Shown here: positions 11,506 to 23,448 of the stretch, piece by piece
Numbering within the stretch: the first letter of the stretch is position 1
Layout: each line of letters begins with the position of its first letter
From: Merluccius polli
Lineage: Eukaryota; Chordata; Actinopteri; Gadiformes; Merlucciidae
Assembly: GCA_030340625.1 (NCBI GenBank)
Contig: JAOPHQ010002277.1
Location: 620,001 to 684,000, forward strand
Length of the DNA stretch: 64,000 nt
Direction: 5' to 3'
The notes under the pieces: generated by a model
What the model saw: only the letters and a program-made list of their open reading frames with translations
Databases searched by the model: none
What the model was told of the DNA's origin: nothing
Position numbers and translations under genes: made by a program

Positions 11506-12888
11506 ATGCCATCTGCAGCCCCCACCACTCACCTGGCTACCCCTCTCCCCCTGGATACTCAACCCACACTCACCGTAGGTGAACAGGATGTCTGCCGCCT
11601 CTTCCAGAGGCAAAACATCAGTAAAGCACCAGGCCCTGATGGTGTGTCACCCTCCTGTCTCCGGGTCTGTGCGACCCAGCTAGCACCAATCTTCACACAA
11701 ATATTCAACAGATCACTGGATCTATGCAAAGTCCCCTCATGCTTCAAAAGCTCCACCATCATCCCAGTCCCCAAGAAAGCCTCCATCTCTGGACTGAATG
11801 ACTACAGGCCTGTGGCCCTGACTTCAGTTGTCATGAAGTCCTTTGAGCGCCTGGTGCTGACCCACCTCAAAGAAATCACAGGTCACCAGCTGGACCCCCT
11901 GCAGTTTGCCTACAGAGCAAACAGGTCAGTAGAGGATGCAGTGAACATGGGGCTGCACTTCATCCTGCAACACCTTGACCAGCCAGGGACCTATGCTAGG
12001 ATCCTGTTTGTGGACTTCAGCTCGGCGTTCAACACCATCATACCTGAAATCCTCACTGCCAAACTCTCTCAGCTCACTGTATCTCCTGCCATCTGTCAGT
12101 GGATCTCCAGCTTCCTGACGGACAGGAGTCAGCATGTGCGGCTGAGAGATGTCACACCAGGAACACGCACAACCAGCACTGGTGCACCACAGGGGTGCGT
12201 CCTTTCCCCACTGCTCTTCTCCCTCTACACCAATGACTGTACCTCCAAAGACCCAGCTGTCAAACTCTTAAAGTTTGCAGATGACACCACTGTCATTGGA
12301 CTCATCCAGGACGGTGACGAGTCTGCATATCGGCAAGAGGTAGACAAGCTGGTGCTCTGGTGCAGTCAACACAACCTAGAGCTAAACACTCTAAAGACTG
12401 TGGAGATGGTGGTTGACTTTAGGAGGCCCCCCACGGTGCTGCCCCCCCTCACAATATCCAACAACCCAGTGGCAAATGTGGACTCATTCAAGTTCCTGGG
12501 CTCCATCATTTCCCAGGATCTGAAATGGGAGTCCAACATAAACGTCATCCTTAAAAAGGCTCAGCAGAGGATGTACTTCCTGCGGCAGCTGCGGAAGCAT
12601 GGCCTGCCACAAGAGCTGCTGGCCATCTTCTACAAAGCCGCCATTGAATCCATCCTCTGCACATCCATCACCATTTGGTTTGGGGCCGCCACAAAACAGG
12701 ACAAACGCAGACTACAACGCATAATCTACACTGCAGGAAAAATCACTGGTGCCCCCCTGCCCTCCCTCCAGGACTTGTACACTGCTAGGACCAGGAAGCG
12801 GGCAGGGAACATCCTCAAAGACCCCACACACCCTACCCACTCTTTACCCTCCTCCCCTCTGGCAGGCGCTACAGATCCCTGCGCATAA
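11506..12888 (+). pseudogene. Rex1-like reverse transcriptase
   Basis: A 460-codon open frame holds a complete reverse transcriptase: KAPGPDGVSP (residues 40-49), NDYRPVALTS (98-107), FVDFSSAFN with the first catalytic Asp (168-176), GAPQGCVLSPLLF (226-238) and FADD (257-260). The C-terminal domain follows, then the frame ends early at 12888. The polymerase residues are intact, but the element lacks the upstream endonuclease and is not autonomous. Naming as Rex1 rests on the reverse transcriptase style and the 3' tail. Confidence 0.8.
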
Positions 12889-13323
12889 AAACTACCAGAC
12901 ATAAGAACAGCTTCTTTCCCTCTGCTATCACCACACTGAACTGCAGTTGAGTGGGGCCGTCCCCCCCCCCCCCCCTCCTTGGCCCATTCACCATCTCACT
13001 ACATACATATCATTCCACATGCATCCCGCACTCATTACATGCATACATTGCACTAGTACTTCTGCACTTTATATACACTCCACCTCATGTGTACTGTTTA
13101 TATTGTATATTGTATGTTTACACTGTATATTGTATGTTTATATTGTATATTGTATTTTATTGTGTAATATGTCTGTGCCTACATGTACATTGTTATTATT
13201 GTCTGAATGTTTTTCTATGTCTATTTATGTCTACTTGTTGAGAGTCCTAACACCAGGTCAAATTCCTTGTATATGTGAGTATACTTGGACCAATAAATCT
13301 GAAATCTGATCTGAATCAAGAGA

Positions 13324-13935
13324 TCAATGGGATCAGGGTAGTAGTGCGTATACATTAGAATTAAAAAGAGGTTTCTGCACATAGAGTTAGAAATAATACT
13401 AGACTTAAAACCAAATGCAGAAGCCCCTTGTGTGACCAACATGATAGGTTCCTTGACTATAACGAAATAAATCCAAATCCGGTTACTGATTAAATAAATT
13501 TGACTCAAAATAATGACAAAATCGAAAATAATAATAATTTCTAAATAACAAGAAAACTTAAACAGTATGGATTTGAACGTATTGAAAAAAAAGAAATTGT
13601 GGTAAAATCAAAAGAGTGGTTGTATAAGCAAACAATATGGGTGTTATTTATTGGAAATCTGGAAAAGTGGAAAATTGTTATGTGTGCTAAAAGTCATCAA
13701 GATACATTGTATATAATAAATACTGAATATAATTGGGGAATCTGTGAACAAGAAATTTGGAATGTCACCAAAAACTGTATTGATCGATACCAAACAAGAA
13801 AACCAGCGCCTATTATAAAAGGGGATCAAGCCAGTGAATGTCTTATGTCATATATGACATTCCAGTGGCATAATTGTTCATATCAAAATTAGGACAATGA
13901 CAATGAGGAAATGGAAATCGAGGGTAGTTTACTTG
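13324..13935 (+). pseudogene. ERV-A env, part downstream of the LINE
   Basis: A 97-codon frame (13599-13892) encodes a Trp- and Cys-containing segment with N-glycosylation sequons (NVTKN, NCSYQ) compatible with a retroviral surface subunit. I see no transmembrane subunit, heptad region or cleavage site, so the 3' half of env is deleted. Stops occur upstream. Assignment depends on continuity with the ERV-A env start. Confidence 0.4.
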
Positions 13936-14147
13936 AAGTGTATTCATTTTAAGTTGATATATTAAGTGTGCACAGAAATCCACTTATTAACAATTATTTG
14001 CTATTGTCTGTATAAATGGGAATCTGCCTTCAAACGTTAATAGGGAACCAGTACTAATGATCACCTAAGGGGAACAAAGTAGATGATAAGGTACAAGGGG
14101 GGATCATTTGAATATTAATTAGCAATAATAACAAATTATGGGAATTG
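13936..14147. other. ERV-A tail with polypurine-like tract
   Basis: No coding signal. A purine run AAGGGGGGA near 14097-14104 could be the plus-strand primer tract of ERV-A. Its proposed LTR is not clearly delimited. Confidence 0.35.
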
Positions 14148-14876
14148 TTGTGAGAAGCAGTTTCTCTTGAAACTCTTACTCACGCGTGTTCTTTAATGAA
14201 GCGATAGAAGAAGTTGTTTAGCTTTAAGACATTATCAGTTTTATTGTTAACACCAGTATAATGTGCAGAGTTTTACAGATATCTGGGCCCAACTATGTTT
14301 CCCTGACAGAACAACAAAGTGTGTGTGTCAGTTCACAAAGTCTGCACACCCCCTATCCCTGACCCAGGAAGTTATATACACAAACAGTGTAAACTTCATA
14401 AAGGGCTCTTCTTCTCCTCCGGCTGTTGCCGTCTTCCCCTCTCGTCCTTGTGGTGTCTGGCCCCAGCGCCAGACTGTCGCCTCCGGGTATTCTCTAAAAG
14501 ATTCTTTACACGTACAGCGACAATCCTGCCTGTTTTTCGCCATCATCCGACCTCACTATCTACTCCACATATGTAACCAACAACGCACTCATTCCGATCC
14601 TGAGGAGCTGCCCCCATGCTTACATGCCTCTGCTCATACCTCATGACTCTGCCCTTCGTCTGCAGACAGGCACAGAGGCCAGTGTGACCCACAAATATTG
14701 GTCATATGATAGATATAAACTATAGCCATACCTTCAATCCCTCTCTTGGTCTCATCTAAACTGAGACCACCTAAAAATATGAAAATTTGGAAAAATTGGA
14801 AAATTTTACCCCTCCTTCTCTTGGGCTTCAGCAAAACTGAGCCCCTAAAATGTTAACCTCGGAAACTTCCCCACAC
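14148..14876 (-). mobile_element. LTR-like segment, probably 3' LTR of ERV-B
   Basis: The segment is bounded by TGTTGTGAG and CCCCACA, so it has TG/CA ends on either strand. On the - strand an AATAAA signal lies at about 14240, some 90 bases before the end, as expected for R-U5. A purine-rich stretch that could be the primer tract is about 95 bases upstream on that strand (near 14970). No paired 5' LTR is visible, so the boundaries are provisional. Confidence 0.35.
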
Positions 14877-15114
14877 TTATTAGACTCATATAGCATCATG
14901 GCAAGACCATAATTATGTTTTATCATTAAATGTAAGGGTACTTTTATAAATGTCTCCCAAGTATCCCCCCTTTGGGACTTCCAAAGTCCCAAAGAACTAC
15001 CAATTTAGTATACTTTACCCCCTCCCTGGAGAATCAAATGAGACTACTTGCCGGACCGCTAGATGAACCTACAGCATCACATTTGGTTATCAGAAAAACC
15101 ATTTCTTAATCAGG

Positions 15115-15185
15115 GCTCTCAACCTGTTAAGTTTGTCAGGGCTCTCAACCTGTAGTTCGTCAGGGCTCTCAACCTGTAGGTGTGT
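15115..15185. repeat. Tandem triplication of CAGGGCTCTCAACCTGT
   Basis: Three copies of this 17-base block are separated by 5-10 bases. They lie in the untranslated region between ERV-B env and its LTR-like segment. Confidence 0.9.
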
Positions 15186-15484
15186 TAGGATAAAAAGATT
15201 ACCAAATGTGAAATACTTTCTAAGTGTTTGAACCCTTCAATTCATGCATATCAAATTAAAATTCACGCAGTAATAAATCAAAAAATCACACACTCTAACT
15301 CAAACACCACACACTATAAATCTAACATCACACAATATAAATCAATTTAAACCCCTTTTTTTTTTTTTCAATCCTTCCGGGCATGGATGTATTTTGAATG
15401 ATTGGAATGATCTTCATGTATTGGTGGGCTGCAAGCATGTGGGGGGTTTTGGGCATTCATTGTTGTTTCTGTTCGTCGTCGCCA

Positions 15485-15690
15485 TCTTCAGGCCCTGCAC
15501 TCTTCCAAAGCCATAGATTCGGGGTCAGGCTCACATGGAGAGGTTACTAGCACGATCACATGTGAGCCTCCTCAAGACCGGGTTCGACCCAGCACTCCTC
15601 CAAAGACGTGGATCCGGGGTCCGGCTCAAATGGAGAGGTTACTAGCACGATCACATGTGAGCCTCCTCAGGACCGGGTTAGACCCAGGTG
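15485..15690. repeat. Two-copy tandem duplication of about 105 bp
   Basis: Two consecutive copies share TGGAGAGGTTACTAGCACGA and the surrounding sequence with few differences (about 15490-15585 and 15590-15690). It lies downstream of ERV-B env on the opposite strand. Confidence 0.85.
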
Positions 15691-16047
15691 GGTCCAACCT
15701 TCCATCTGGATGGTTGTTGTCGCAGCCTCCGCTTGTCATGAGGCTGCTGCTCCTGGCTGGGCTGGGTCTGTGCCTGGGATGGTTGGTCTATGCTGGGTAC
15801 ACCTGCTCCCAGCTCCTTCTCTCCTGGGCTCATCCCAGTTTCTGGAACTCTGTCTTTCCCTTGCCATGTTGGTCCCCAATATATTCCCATTCTATCTGTG
15901 CTGTCTCAATTGCCCCACGGTGATACTCTTTATTATTCTTATCATTATTTATTATTCTTATCATTATTGTTCTAAGGTAAGCTCCTGCACCACTCTTTAT
16001 CGCCCCCCCTTCTTCCCTCTAGGTCTCCTTATTGAACCACTCACACG

Positions 16048-18178
16048 TTACCCAGAAATTTCATCACCCATTTCTACTGCCAGTGTGTAACATTGGGACC
16101 GTGCCAATTCTGCTGGCTCACCAGCTAGGGCTGTCATTTGGTATGGGGGAGGATGGTCCGTCCTCTCCATGGCAGTGATAATAATGCGGCTACACAGAGA
16201 TCTGACACAGGGAACACAACAACAACCCACCAGAACCATCACACAACACATAACAACCAGTGACACACACCCAGAGACCAGAGCACCCTTCCATTCACCA
16301 AACCAGCTGCTCAACCCATCCAAGAATTGATTAGAAACTCCTGAGTGATCTGCCATCACTGAGGAGAGTGTTTTCAAATTAGACAGAGCCCGTGTCACGG
16401 AACCATCAGGGGCCGTGTTATTAGCTATGAATGTACAACATTGTTCTCCAAACATATGACAGACTCCTCCTTTTTCTGCCAGCAACATGTCAAGAGCCAT
16501 TCTATTCTGGATTGCCATCAGGGAAGTGGAGGCCAGTTGCTCAGAGAGGCCTGTTACAGCGTCCCTAGTGGCATTAGACAAGCGCTGCACATTATAATGA
16601 ATGTAATTAATGCGATCAACATTTTTATTCGGGGTAATTGGGAACAGTGCAGAGATTACGGGGAGGTTCTCAAATCCTGAAGCTATCGGATTGGCTAATT
16701 TGTAACGGTCTGGCACCCCCCTAGGGACTCCTATAGCATCAATATAGGTTTCAGAGGAAAAATCGAATGAATCAGAAACAGTAGAACGTCGCTGTCGGGT
16801 CAGAGGGGTGATTTGTAGCAATCTGTTATTGGTGATGCTGTTTTCTGGTACCCTGAGCAATATAATAGGTAAGGCCAATCTAACCAACGCACAGGTACCC
16901 GTCCAATCGATAGGTAATCGGGGTCTTAAGGTCATCTTACCACAATACCAAAAGAGGTCTCCCCTAGCCCAAACCATGCAGGTGGCATTGGTCCAGGACG
17001 TCAGGTCGACTGTCTGTTGGCACCATAAGGGATCAATGTGGCCTATGTCCTTTCCTGAGTTGCGTGTAAAACAGGTATAATTCCCTCTCTCCGGGGTGAA
17101 GACTGGGGGTTTGGTATTATTTTTTGCCACTGGAAACACTTTGGCAAGAGTCGTACAGTTTGCAAGTTCCATTCCCATAGTTAGTGACATCATACACTGG
17201 AAACCTACCGGGTCTTTGTCAAAATGAAGCGGGGCTGGTACAGTAATTAACGTAGGTCTCCCTGCGGAACATGCAATACAATGAGTCATTCCAAAGGAGG
17301 CCGTAGTAGCCGTCAGCCATCCCAACCACATATTCTTATCCACGTACCCTGTGGCCACAGCAATTGATTCTGTTGATGATAATGGGGTCCTAATTCTAGT
17401 GTCTACGGCTCCTTGGTCATTTAGCATTACCATGGTTATATTAGGACTGTTTGTTGACACCAAACTGTCCATGGAGGTGGCTGGTAAAACATTCACTTTC
17501 ACTAATGCCATTGTGTCTGCCCCAGAGTGATCCACTCCTATTATAAAATACACACTTTTTGTATCATCCCCCCAGGGGTTTCTTGAAAGACCCAATATGG
17601 ATAATTGAACTGGGTTCCTCCCTCCCACAGGTGACCTCCTCCAGAATTTGACTTTTGTGGAGAGATCAATATCATTATACCAGTACCCTGTGGGTTGCCA
17701 GTTAGGTGATGATGATGCAATTACATCCCCCCAGGAGCCACACCATGGATTCACCGTGGGGTAACCCCAAGGGAACCCACATATATAAAGATCATAGCCC
17801 TGCCACAATTCTCCACTCTGCCCAGTTAATCACATTACAAAGGTCAAATTGGTACGTGGTAGTTGAACCTAGGGTATAATTTAATTCAATACCTCCATAC
17901 GTCAACAAATTTGGATCCTTATGTTTACTATATTGAGTTGGCAGTGAGCGTCTGGATCGGTTCAGGTGTGAGGCGGCGGGTGAGTGACCCCTAGAGCCTG
18001 CACGCGTGTGTGTGTGGTTTACTGGACCTGTTCCCAACATGTCAGCATCCCCGGAAGCTCTGGTCGTGGCAGATCCTCTGTCATGGAAGTGTTTCCACAC
18101 CACTGCAGGGGCTATAACAATCAAAGCAAAACATACAACTACACCAAGCCACCCCATCATGGTTTCTGGGGGGCACAT
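16048..18178 (-). pseudogene. ERV-B env, nearly intact (one frameshift)
   Basis: Retroviral envelope glycoprotein. An N-terminal frame (18178-17792) gives a hydrophobic leader and an RSRR basic site. A frameshift near 17800 moves into a 586-codon frame that runs to the stop at 16048. The surface part has several N-glycosylation sequons and a CIAC motif that fits the CxxC isomerase-like motif of gamma-type Env. A basic RQRR cleavage site separates the transmembrane part, which keeps a CX6CC motif (about 16435-16460) and a Cys-rich membrane anchor (about 16180-16260). The cytoplasmic tail is about 40 residues. Apart from the single frameshift I see no disabling change. ERV-C env is clearly related. 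Confidence 0.85.
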
Positions 18179-18397
18179 AATTATTTGATTATAATACTAC
18201 CAAGATAAAATGATTATATACGAAAAATGTAAATGTAAATACGCTAAATAGCAACTTTCTTTAGTGGGGACCTTTTCTATCCCTGTAGCAAAGCTAATAA
18301 AGTAAAAATGTATCACTCTTCTCCCTCCTGTCAGTCTAGGGCTGCTCTCTTAGTCTCCCTCTTACGTCTCCCCGGGTCCTTGCCGGTGGGTCAGATG
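18179..18397. other. Gap between ERV-B integrase and env
   Basis: About 220 bases of AT-rich sequence with no coding motif. It should contain the env splice acceptor region of ERV-B. The 8 bases GTCAGATG at 18390-18397 are the left TSD of the MITE that follows. Confidence 0.5.
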
Positions 18398-19364
18398 CAC
18401 GGGCGTAACTATCGTAACTACCGGTGCAATGCACCGGGGCCCAGACGCCGGGGGGGGGGCCCATGAAGGGCCTACCGTCAACAATCGCGCAGCACCCCCC
18501 CCCCCCCCCCCCCCAGTTGGAATATTGTGTGATAGATTCAGAGGTTTCCACACTAAACTAAGAATCGGAATAAGGATTGTCGGATTCGATGATTAATAAT
18601 ATAAGCAATTATCTTTATTCAGTTAATGATACAGAACAGAGAATACAGCCTAAGTCCCTAGTCCCTATCACAGCTGGACCTATTTCTCGATAGATGGTTC
18701 CGTAGCTGCGTCTCGCGAACGAGAGTTCACTACAGGAGTCTGGTGAGAAAAAGGATGTAGATAACGGGAAGTAAAAAGGTTTTATACTACATAAAGGTGT
18801 CTTTTCTGCCTGCGAGCCTTGGAGACAACAACCCTGGTATATGATTGGTTTGTGCCGTCTAGGCGTCCAGGTGCTTCCTGAGCCCCACAGCACAAACTCA
18901 GACATACGAGTCAAACATCCTGTTCAAACTGTCTGGCACCTGTATGAACTTTAGAAATGCGTCTATGTTCTTGGTAATGCATCTATATGTGGATCCTTCT
19001 ACGTCTAAGTTCTGGGTAATGCATCTATATGCGGATCCTTCTATGTCTAAGTTCTTGGTAACACATCTAGGTGTGACCTTTTCTAAGCGAGTCCCTGCTC
19101 TAACTCTACTCTAGTGGTTTAACTGTTGGAACTAGGGGCATGTTAACTGTTAGGCTTAGAGGCATTATTAAAATTTCGATACCGTCAACAATCGCGCAGC
19201 AACCGCCCCCCCCCCCCCCCGTCAACAATCACGCAGCACCCCCCCCCCCCCCCCCCCCCGTCAACAATCGGGCAGCAACCCCCACCCCCCCCCCCCCGTC
19301 AACAATCGCGGGGCCCTAAAATATTATTTGCACCGGGGCCCATCATCACGTTGTTACGCCAGTG
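18398..19364. mobile_element. hAT-type MITE (GGCGTAAC family) inside ERV-B
   Basis: The ends are CACGGGCGTAAC and GTTACGCCAGTG, with an exact 8-bp TSD GTCAGATG (18390-18397 and 19365-19372). The interior has poly-C runs and about four copies of a 38-bp unit with CGTCAACAATCGCGCAGC. A second insertion of about 670 bp splits the poly-C region. A related copy lies at 22699-22828. Confidence 0.85.
18517..19182 (-). mobile_element. Possible solo LTR nested in the MITE
   Basis: The block interrupts the poly-C/CGTCAACAATC repeats of the MITE. On the - strand it has an AATAAA signal near 18618, about 100 bases before its end, and three diverged copies of a roughly 48-bp unit (TAATGCATCTATAT, 18955-19075). 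No coding sequence is present. TSDs are obscured by the homopolymer at the left junction. Confidence 0.35.
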
Positions 19365-19374
19365 GTCAGATGCA

Positions 19375-20454
19375 CCGCATAGTGACCAATGATACCAGGT
19401 TTCACCTTTGCCGTCCAGCCGGACGGCGTGTGAGGTTCTCTCTGTCACCCGGTATGGTCCTGTCCACCTTGGCTCTGACCACTTCCTCTTGATGACCTTT
19501 AGCAACACCCACTCGGTGTCTTTCGGGGCCGGTGCCTGCTCTGCACCTCCCTGGATTCCTGCCACCTGTTTGGAAAATGCTGCAACTAGTGCCGTTAGTT
19601 GATCATAGTATGGCTTGTAGGTCAGGAATGGAGTGGGTCTGTTGCTCCGGGTCCTGGGAACTGCTGACCACAGACAAGCTCATATGGTGTGAACCCTATA
19701 GCGGAGTGTACTGAACTCCTTGTTGACATTAAGGCTAGCGGAAGGGCTTCTAGCCAGCTAAGTTTACTGTGTGCACATATTTTACCAATCTTTCCCTTCA
19801 GTTCATCCGTTCGACTTTACCTTGAGACTGAGGATGGTAGACTGTACCAAAAGTATGTTTCAAGCCTAGCTTAGCTTCCACCTCTTGCAGGTTTTTGAAA
19901 TGTGTGCCATTGTCAGACCTTATTCTCCTTGGGAAACCATGATTAGGGATGTAATGATTAATCAAGAATTTAGCCACAGTTTCTGCATCTTCCTTTTTTG
20001 CGGGTACAGCCTCTGGCCAGCCAGTGTATGCATCCACGGCCACCAAGAGGTATCTGTACCCCTTGACACGATGTATCATGTCTGTGTAGTCAATTATGAT
20101 CTCTTGACCTGGTAAGGCCGGCAGAGGAAATTTCCCTTGGTGTGGTTTTACTGTGGGTCTTATATTGTACACATTACAAATGCTGCATTCTTTGATATGG
20201 TTCTCAATCATTGCGGGTAAAAATGGATGCCACCAGTGAATCAACTGATGTGTCATTTGTCTATTGCCACTATGTGTCGGTCCGTGTGCTTCCTGGAGCA
20301 TCACTTGTGTCAGTCCTGGAGGGAGGACTGGCCTTCCCTCCGGTCCCCTCCATAGCCGCACACACAACAGAATATTAACTAATAATGATAGAAGATCATT
20401 TGGTTCATTCAGGATTTTGGACACGGCTGATCTATAATTACACTGTAATAACAA
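19375..20454 (-). pseudogene. ERV-B integrase
   Basis: The frame 20454-19798 holds the HHCC zinc domain (HSGNRQMTHQLIHW followed by CSICNVYN) and the catalytic core with Asp in IDYTDM, Asp in SDNGTHF and Glu in HPQSQGKVER. The frame breaks after VERMN, and 19797-19566 contains stops. The C-terminal domain resumes at 19565-19375 with KRKWSEPRWTGPY and TWYHWSLC. It is followed by the MITE and then env, the expected order. The 5' side ends near 20454, so reverse transcriptase and gag are missing. Confidence 0.85.
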
Positions 20455-21013
20455 CTCTTCACATACTGGTTATGTTATGTTGTGTCAGATATTTGTCTGC
20501 AAAGATACTGTTTGGTTCTGGTTTCTCTTCCTCTCTGGACAATAGAGGGAGGTCCATCAGAGAAAGGACAGTTGAACTGGGGCTCCTGCCCTAAATGGAC
20601 TCAGAGACTCATATCTGGACATTGAAATGGACTGTAAACACGGGATGATCAACGGGAACATTGATTTCTGTTACCAGCTGTGGATCATAATTGATGTACT
20701 AGGAGACAACATGACTGATAGCTTTATATGAATATGATGTGTTTTTATAATTTCCTTACTGATTGATTTCTTTACAAGTGATTGATGTTGAAAGATGTTA
20801 ACACTCTGTAATGATGATTTGTTGTGCATTTGACAATGATTGTGTAACCAAGGTTAAATAATCCGTGCTGTTATTTTGAAAGGGTTGTTGTTTACTTCCT
20901 GGTTATTTTTATTAGCCTTTTACATGTTGAGACATGCCAGCTTAAATGCCAGCTCGGCCGACCAATCAGGTGTCAGCTCCCGCCTAGTTAACCTCCGCGC
21001 TAGGGGTTTCCTT
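20455..21013. other. Intergenic or degraded pol sequence
   Basis: On the - strand a few residues upstream of the integrase may still be retroviral, but stops are frequent. From about 20600 the sequence is AT-rich and I recognise nothing in it. The last 8 bases of 21014-21021 (CTCTGAAC) are the left TSD of the hAT element that follows. Confidence 0.4.
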
Positions 21014-21021
21014 CTCTGAAC

Positions 21022-21559
21022 TAGTGGTGGATTTCCTCGTTCGTTTGCGCGAACTAGTTCGCGTCGTTCAGTTCGCCATGAAGAGTCGTTCGTTCGTTCG
21101 TTCGTTCGTTCGTGTTTCCGGTAGCGCTGAATCATTCACTGACTCGTTCAGTCGTTCACTTAGCTCCTCCCTCGTTCGCGAATCACGAACGACTCGGCTC
21201 AGGGCTGTCATTCGCGAACGGCGACTGCCAGCCGAGTCGGTCAGACTCGGCTCCTCCTCGTTCACACAACATTCAAACGAATCACGAATGCAGCTGAGTC
21301 GGTCTCGGACTCCCTCGTTCTTCTCATTTACTAACTAATCATGAAATCACGATTCACAATCGTGCAATGGTGCTTGATGGCGTTAATAAATGTGTTAATA
21401 GCAAATACAACATTGTGTCTGGTTGAATATGTTAACATATGTATTTAATTTGAGTTCAACAGATTTATTTAATGTATGCATAATGACATGTCAGGATCAA
21501 AATGCCCCGTTCCCCCAATTCAACGTAACGTTAGACAAACCAAACGCAGCGCGATGTGT

Positions 21560-21590
<31 letters not shown>

Positions 21591-21673
21591 CGTAGTAGAT
21601 TATTGGATGTTTAATATATCAGCAAGATAATAGACTTGGTAAAGTTAGACACACCAAACGCAGCGCGATGTGT

Positions 21674-21704
<31 letters not shown>

Positions 21705-22271
21705 GGGGGGGCGTAGTAGATTATTGGATGTATATCAGCAAGATAATAGACTTGATTTAGCAATGATGAGTTTTAAAGTTAATGATGTACAGTTGTGTTT
21801 ATTCTGGGCATATTTTATATTGCGGGTCCCGGCCGGGTTGCGTGCGTGAGAAGGAAGCATGAAAGAACGAGACAGATTGACGAGACATTCAAATATTTTA
21901 TTAATCTGGCATGACACAGAAAATACAAAGACAGCATGTATTTACCATTTCACTGATATGTAAATGTAAAAGGCAATATTCAAATGTGAAAGTGGTATTG
22001 TTAATGTGTCAACCATTCGAAAGCGTCCTAGACTGTCACAGACAGACAAACAACATACATTGGCTGGCTCTCGTGATGACGAGTCGTGAGTGACGTCTCA
22101 GTCCTCGAGTCAATCAGTCAGCGAACGAGTCACGACTCGCGAATCAGCGGCGCCGCGAATCAGCGCGTCAGAGAGACTCAGCGAACGAGACGAACGACGC
22201 GAACGACGGTGGCGAACTAGGTCAGTTCGTTCACTTTAAAGAGTCGTTCGTTCGCGAACGACCCATCACTA
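21022..22271. mobile_element. Non-autonomous hAT element with GTTCG-rich ends
   Basis: The ends are TAGTGGTGG and CCATCACTA with an exact 8-bp TSD CTCTGAAC (21014-21021 and 22272-22279). Both subterminal regions, 21040-21300 and 22090-22260, are crowded with GTTCG/CGAAC motifs, including a (CGTT)n run. These are plausible transposase binding clusters. There is no transposase motif inside. Confidence 0.9.
21530..21760. repeat. Two-copy duplication with (TG)n and poly-G
   Basis: Two copies of a roughly 100-bp unit (CCAAACGCAGCGCGATG, a TG run, poly-G, GTAGTAGATTATTGGATGT) lie in the centre of the hAT element. The poly-G tracts are 18-25 bases long and prone to assembly error. Confidence 0.85.
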
Positions 22272-22279
22272 CTCTGAAC

Positions 22280-22511
22280 AGCAAGGAGCGAGAATAACTA
22301 TTAAGACACACAGCACGTGGAACAAAGATAGAGAAAAGAGTTTAAAACTGATGAAGAAAACTGGCTGGATAACTTCACCGCGATCCTGTGAGAGCACGGC
22401 GAGAACGGCGAGAAGGACCTGTCATTATTGGAGGAAAAACGCATTGGTGAGAGATGTTTTGACTACGCTAATCGTTAGCCGCAAATGCGCTAGCCGCTAA
22501 CGCTAACAAGA
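22280..22511. other. Unannotated sequence between two hAT elements
   Basis: No gene or motif recognised. It continues across the next hAT element into 23890 onward and is the common host of both insertions. Confidence 0.5.
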
Positions 22512-22698
22512 CGCTATGGCAGGGGTCGGGAACCTTTTTTGCCTTGAGAGCCACTTTTACAAAAAATAAATAAATAAATCTCAGAAGAGCCACATAAAGA
22601 CGGTTACAAGCAAAAGTTTGGATATTTAACTTACATAGGATATCTTGCTGCAAATTGTGCATGGAGTGTCGAAGTGGCGGTTAACACTGCATCGTTTC

Positions 22699-22828
22699 CA
22701 CTGGCGTAACAATATGATGATAGGCCGTTGACGGAGGGGGGGGGGGGGGGGGGGGGGGGTGCTGCGCGATTGTTGCCGGGGGGCTCTCCCCCTGGGCCCC
22801 GGTTGCACCGTCGATAGTTACGCCACTG
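22699..22828. mobile_element. Second GGCGTAAC-family MITE, short
   Basis: The ends are CACTGGCGTAAC and GTTACGCCACTG with an exact 8-bp TSD ATCGTTTC (22691-22698 and 22829-22836). Its 130 bases include a poly-G run and the CGCGATTGTTG motif. That matches the reverse complement of the 18398-19364 copy. Confidence 0.9.
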
Positions 22829-23448
22829 ATCGTTTCATGGACGCAATTTTCTCATTACATAACAGACAGATCGCACTTCCAGCTCTTTCCACGAACGCAA
22901 TCTGTCCAATCGGGCTGAAAGTTGCGGACTTTCTTTTCGGGCTTTTTCCTTTTTAACATTTTGATTAGCGCCAGGGGTGGACTGGCCATCGGGGCCGACG
23001 CACATCTTTGGGCCCAGGACTGTCATAAAAATTAAAAAATAAAGTAATTTGGCCCAACCGGAGGCGGTGTGTAACGATCGCCCCCCCCCGGTCGGTCTTC
23101 GGACCGGGGTGTGTTACGCGCCCCCCCCGGTGTGTTACGCCCCCCCCCCCCCCCCCGGTCGGTCTTCGGACCGGGGTGTGTTACGCGCATCCCGCGCATT
23201 ACTCAGATAGACTGTAACTGCCTATTTGCCACGAAGCCTTGTCGGGCCAGCGTGCGTGCGTGTGTGTGTGCGTGTTGGGAGAGTCGGGTTGATTAAAAAA
23301 AATACGGTTTTCTCCGAATGTAATGACGTGTTTCAATCGACAGCTCTCCCCTAGTATCGACTGTTATTTTAGCATTATATTAGGGTAGACAGTCTGATTC
23401 CTTGATTACATTTTTTTCCCCCCTCAACTAATTTCGTCCGAGAGCCCA

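Larger units (their letters stand above)
10739..13314 (+). mobile_element. Rex1/Babar-like LINE, 5' truncated
   Basis: The element starts within the endonuclease domain and ends in a short-period 3' tail (AATCTGAAATCTGATCTGA), as in Rex1-type fish LINEs. The 3' UTR contains TATTGTATGTTTA-like repeats and a poly-C run at 12961-12976. It sits in ERV-A env. I did not find an unambiguous TSD. Confidence 0.75.
14877..16047. other. Non-coding region 3' of ERV-B env
   Basis: No intact gene. It holds two local duplications (15115-15185 and 15485-15690, listed separately), short A/T-rich stretches and a segment (15690-15890) similar to the antisense strand of ERV-A around 10085-10280. The open frames on the + strand across 15608-16090 are leucine-rich shadows of that segment, not genes. 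Confidence 0.5.

Noticed and set aside
15608..16090. 160-codon + strand frame with leucine-rich segments
   Set aside because: It lies in the 3' region of ERV-B and resembles an antisense reading of the ERV-A pol-env junction; no signal of a real gene.
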